A stretch of 64,000 bases of DNA from Sphaerolaimus hirsutus. Its lineage: Eukaryota > Nematoda > Chromadorea > Monhysterida > Sphaerolaimidae. The translations under genes and the position numbers were made by a program. Below the pieces are notes generated by a model. That model was not told the DNA's origin. It saw only the letters and a program-made list of their open reading frames with translations, and ran no database searches. Of this stretch, positions 29,601 through 35,600 are shown one piece after another; positions within the stretch are counted from its first letter, which is position 1, and each line of letters begins with the position of its first letter. Location: contig OZ038451.1 of the NCBI GenBank assembly GCA_964036195.1, positions 5,088,529 to 5,152,528 on the forward strand, given 5' to 3'.

Positions 29601-32600
29601 CAATGGATGCCTGACTGGAGGCGGCGCTAATGTCGCCGGCCAATTCGCGCTGCTTGCGGCCGTCCAGCAACGAGTACAGGCGCTCGGCTTGCTCCCGGTA
29701 GTTGTCGGCTAGGACCCGGTACGCCTGGGGTCAGATCCAATTTGAAGGTTAAGTGAGAGAAAGTGAAGTTGAGTGACTTTATAACAACGTGAAATTAACT
29801 GATTTTATAAAAACGTGATATTATGTGGTTTTATTTATAAGAACGTGAAGGTAAGCGATTTTATGATTCACTATATGTCAACGACTATACTCGCTCAGTA
29901 AATATTTTTCTCGACATCTATGAACCTTGCTCGAATGGCTAGGTATTAGAGTGGAGTGGATCAGCTTTGTTTTAAAAATTGAAAACGCAGCATCGTCTTG
30001 AAAAACAGCTGAAATTTGCTCGTGCTTGAGCTGAAATCTGAAGTAATTTGCTATCGTTTGCGGGGTCATTAAAATGCAGATTAAAAAGTCTCGTTTTTCC
30101 ATCCCGTCTAGGTGAGACCTGCTATCACAACAACTCGGCTGTTTAATGTGTCGTAACCCCCCCCCCAAAAAAAAAAACCACTGCCAAAAATAAAAACCAC
30201 TGCCAAAAAGCCCGAAATCACCCCCCACCCCACCTTCCTACTATTAGCCCTGACTTCGCCATCGGCGTCGCTCAGCCCCACCCTGATCGTGTCCGAGATC
30301 ACCGGTAATTGCCTGTCGATCACGTGCGCCTCCCACGTGTCCAGCGAGCGCTGCACCAACTCCAGACAGGCGCGCCGGACTTCCCGGGACTTTGACTGAC
30401 GCGCTTGGTTGCAGATTAGGGGTAGGAGTTTGGCGCTGCGGTTTGAGGGGGGTGTTTAAGGGGGGGGGTTGAGTGGGTGTTTGATGGGGGGTGTTTGAGG
30501 GGGTATATTGCGGTTTAGGTTGAGATTGTGGTGGATTTATGCGACCCGAATTTGAAAAAAAGGTGTTATTTACAGATATGAATTGAGAAGTATGGGAATT
30601 TCAAATGAAATGAAGCACGGAATTTCAAATGACAACTGGTCACTAATAAGACTTATTAAACGTGAATACCTCTCGTTGCAAAGAAGCAGAAAGCAAAAAC
30701 GATACAGCAAAACAATGACCGAGTGATGATTCAATTCTACCAAAAAAAGTTATTTTGTTTTGTACTTTTTCGCGCGACAATATCATGCATACATGCATTG
30801 GGGTTAGAAAGTGTCTTTCATTCATGTTCATTCAATGAAATACATGTGTTTGCATATGCAAAAAAAACAGTAATGAATTCTTTCATTCAGATATTTCACC
30901 GCTTTCGCTATTCGGGTCGAAAAAATGAAAATTTGAATTAAAATAAAAGTAATTTCTCTCACCTGTGTACATCTCGAACAATAAACAGGGCGCACACATA
31001 TGTAGAACTGGCCATTATGTTTGTCTTTGACTGAATAATGTTAATTATAGCTGGCAGAAGTTTCTCGGCAAAAACGTCCGCTTTTGTGCGTATCAAATCA
31101 CAAATATATCTGAGTTTGCGATAAATTTTTAGAAAAATATTCTAGCTATATAGAGATGTGGTCAATTCTGCAAGTGGGCAAGCGACAAGTAAAAATGGAA
31201 GGGATAAGTAAAGTGGTAAGCAATGTATTACGTGGAAAATCAAGTGGCATTTTTCGGAACAAATTCACTTGTCATTTACACTTTACATGTCACTTACCAC
31301 TTTCTCGTCACTTGTCCACAAGCGGAACTAGAACCATTCAAAAAGAATGTGAACCAAAAACGAACGATATGGTTATGCAACCCTCGCGCACCACCTGCGA
31401 CCGGAGATCCTTCACAATTGACTCGAAAACTTCGGGCCACAATTTGAAATCGGCCCAAAACTCATCGTAATTAATGGCGCCAGCGTGTAAAATCGCTCGC
31501 AGAGTGCGCATCTGAAAAAAGAAAATGTGTTGATAAAATTCAAGGATTCAGGTGTTGATAAAATTCATTTATACTGTGTTAATGAATTTTTATCCACGAT
31601 CTTGACGATTTGAGACAGAATTTTTCAGCCCACTTTTCGGCATCACAGCTGCAATACTCATGTTTTGCATTTTTATTTATGCCCAAATATCCCACCAAAA
31701 TATTGCAACGTCACAAAAACCGTGAACACTTCGACATTGGCAAACAGCCAAAACTTACGGCTTCCATGCGTCTTTCCCAAAATTCCGCATTCGATACCGA
31801 CAAAGCATTTCTGGCAGCTTCTAAAGCCTGGGCCAAATCTCGCCCAGAGTGTATCTGAATGAGCGAAAAATTATGGGTGTTTTGAATCGAGATTTTTTTA
31901 TGTGGACAACAAAATAACCTCATAATTTTGGACGTCTTCAAAAGCCTGGTAGAAATCGCTTTCTGTCACGGCGCCCTTGCCACCTGAAAAGTGAAATTGA
32001 TAATGGCATTGTGACATAAAAGGTCGTCACGCAAACGCCTCTAGAGTAAAAATAAAACTACAACATAAATTTATGGTCAAAAACAGTTGCTAGAATCTAC
32101 TTCACAGCCTAAAAATTCACCATTTTTCTCCAAATTTGAACGGCAAGCCAGTCTAATTGAAACTGAAAAATACCACAGGGCGACACATGAAATCTACCTG
32201 ATTGAGATACACTGCTGTGGCTCCTCGGAATGCCCCGACCTTTGTGGATCGAATGATAGGTCGAAAAATTTAAAATGGCACCCCATTCTTGAATAGGGGT
32301 GAAAAGACACAGGGTTTTCGGGATTGGGAGTGAATTGCGAGAATATTGTGTGAATTATGATGGGAACCACTGATCTTTTCATTTGTCACTTGTTGTTACC
32401 AGAATTCTTGGCCAGGTTCGCAACTTCCAACCACATACGATATTTTTCGATACCTTTCAAAAACGGTTTCGTTAAGACCCTACTCGGGAATGCAAATTAG
32501 ATTCACCGTCACAGAAACAGGGCCGCAAATCCAGACATTTCCCCCCCCCCCAAGATAAGACACCCCCAACAAACCTCTGCCGCCAGCGACTTTGGGGCCA

Positions 32601-35600
32601 GATTTAATACCCCCAGCGGAGTATCTGCTAGCAGAGATTTTCGAAGGTGCACCCCCGTCAACATTGTCATCGGATAGAACGCGCCCGGCGCGAAAGCCGC
32701 CGCCTCGCTGAGCAGACGCGGCTGTGAAAGATGTCGGTTTAAAGATAAATAATTTATCAGATTTGAAAGCCAAATAGATTTAAATATGGAAAATTGGTTT
32801 TGGCACTTGTCCAACGGCAAAATAACTGGTCCAGGCACTCAAATTTCTACCATTTACACATGCAACCGCCCTCTTTCAACAATTTGGCATTGTGCCAAAT
32901 ATTGGCTTACCGCATTTGGAGAGGCTCCGCGGCGTGACGGGAATTTTAAACGCACTCATCAGCACTCGTTGAATAGTTTTGAACTAGTACTGTCTATGAA
33001 TGCAAATAGCTTGTAAAACAGAGACAGAATATAGCCTTATTTTGGCTTGACCTTTGACTTCGCTTGGCTCAGTCGATCGCTTTTCTTTTTTCTTTTTTTA
33101 TTACACGGGAAACTTATGTTTTAGAGTTGCAGGAGAAAAATAACGTCGCAACACACGAAAACACGATTGAAATATCTATGTGTACATTTTCAGGCATTTA
33201 ACGTGGTGATATCAAACGTAACGTCGGTGTCGCGAAACAACAAACCAAGTTGGAAAATTGCCAGCGAAACATAAGTCCCGTATTTTCCTATGCGGATAGG
33301 ATTTTTCAAAAATGAGCGCGCTAATTAAACACGCCGTTGCGCGTCCCAGAAACGGAATCGAAAGTCGACAATTTTATTACACTTTCAGTGTCAAAATTGT
33401 GCAATTCTGGTACCACATAAGTTGTTGCCGGTTGTGAACGGTCAACTGAATAAAATGTTATAGTGACTAATCAACTTGGCCAGATTATTTATTATTTTCA
33501 TCGACAGAGTTGACGAATGTTTAAGTAATGCTTTTCCGCTAACTGAAACGCGGTTAAAATACAATTTTCAGTTGACCATGGTCATCTAGTGTGCGTGACC
33601 ATTATCTCGCAGCGTTCAATTCCATTCCGCGTACACCATAAGCTCATGAACGACCATACAAATGAAAAATTTCAGGATTCAAATTTAAGGAAAAATGACC
33701 GACAGGTTGACCCTGCCTGATTCAACTTCAGACCAAAAAGTAACACTTATAATCCCTTAAAAAATCATTTTAAAAAACAAAAAACTCACTTTCCCTCACT
33801 GGCGTGCTGCCAAGACTCTCACTACTGACAGGTGAATTCATACTGCCCAAAGTACTGCCACACCCAATTTGCTGGGGTGGGGGTGACCTAAAATCGAGCC
33901 TTTTTGGCTTCTGTTGGGCAAAACTTGAACTGGCTGGGGGGACAGTGAATTCTGGTTGAACTAGGGTTTCACCAGATGGGGATACTAAGCCCTGTCTTTT
34001 GGCCTCGTCGCAACGAGATATGATGGTGGGTAGTCTGTGGGGGAGGGGGGTTTGTAGGTGGGAAGGTAAGTGGCTGGTAAGTTATGTCACTGAAAATGTC
34101 ACTTTGTTCACCACTTTTCATGTCACTTGTGGTAAAATAATTAAATTTGCTAAGTTTGCTGATAATTGAAGTCATTAGTACTGCTGAGACAAACTGATTT
34201 ACCAATCCATATTTTCAAATAAAACACATGTTTGCTGCCTTTAGCACTGCACATCCAGGTATTTTACAACACAAAACAACACAGATATTCCACTTGAATT
34301 GACAAGCTATTTCTCAAACTGCAAATAAGTACAAGTGACACTCAAATCTCTATTTCCCCACCAACTTCTGATCAGGTACCAATCTCTTCTTTTGTACATC
34401 CCTAATCAGTCTATCCCCAGTGTACACATACATTGTGACAATTGTGTCTGCAGCTGCATCCCTGGTACTGGCATTTGCATCACTGATCAGTTTGCATACA
34501 AGGGGTACTATCTGGGGGGGTTGGAATGGAATGGCATCAGAATGCAGGGGTGTATCCAGGAGTTTTGAGTAGGGTGGATTGCATATGGAGGCTGGTGACT
34601 GGGGTTTGGCGACCCCCTAAAATTTGGCTGCCCCCATTGGAGACCCCTGAACTAGGTAAATAAGGTATGGTAATAACCGGACTGGTAGATTTGTAGTGGT
34701 TTTCTGAAACAGCAATACATACGAAAAACATTGTGCAGTGGGTTAATCTTGCAAAATCGCCATATTAAAGTTCAAGGTATTTTCCAGGGAAGGGGGCAGC
34801 CACCCCCAGGTATGCCCTTACTCTATGAACCAGGAACTAGTTTAGAAAAAGTGAATTCGAACAGAATGAAAAGTACGCAGGTTTCGTCCCATATTCATGG
34901 ACTTGCTTTATGGACCGAATGTCCACTGAAACTGTGTATTATACCATGTTTTTATTTAAATGAGGGATTTCTTAAGTGCACTTTCGAAATATAAAGTCGT
35001 CTACCGACCTATTAGTTTTCTGTTTTATTTATGGAAGAAGATACATTTCTGAACATAAATTGCAAACCATAAAGTTGCACCAGTTCTGCATAAAAAAACC
35101 TAAAATGTCTGAAGATCAGGTTACAGATGCTGGCACAAGTAAATAATGTTTTAATTTTTGCAAAAATGTTAGTCAAACAGGGTAGACTTAGGTAGAAGAA
35201 ACGGCAAATAATGGGGCAACCAATTATGAACATGAAGATGTCCAGGTATCATATTCAAGGGTATATTACAGTAGAGTTTACTCACTGCACATTTTACAGT
35301 GACTGAAGTAATGAAGAACCATAAATTTCTGATCACATTCCATTTGTTTTATTATTGGTGAATCTGCTGCATAATTTATTATCGGAATTAATTCCTTAAA
35401 AATGGTAACATTCCCTACTAAGCATATATACTCAAATAAAAAAATTGAAAATACCTTGGACAATTGTATAGCCCCTGCACCAAACATCCTGAGTGCATCC
35501 TGCAGCACTAATAGCACTCCAGTCCTGACCAAAAACTGCTTGTGTGTCAATCCACTGACCAACTTGTCAATGACAAGTTGTGGACTGCAGTTTGGTGCCT

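Noticed and set aside
32186..32290. A possible extra CLASP exon with donor AATCAG|GTAGAT
   Set aside because: Exons 5 and 6 already join in phase and align without a gap to other CLASPs.
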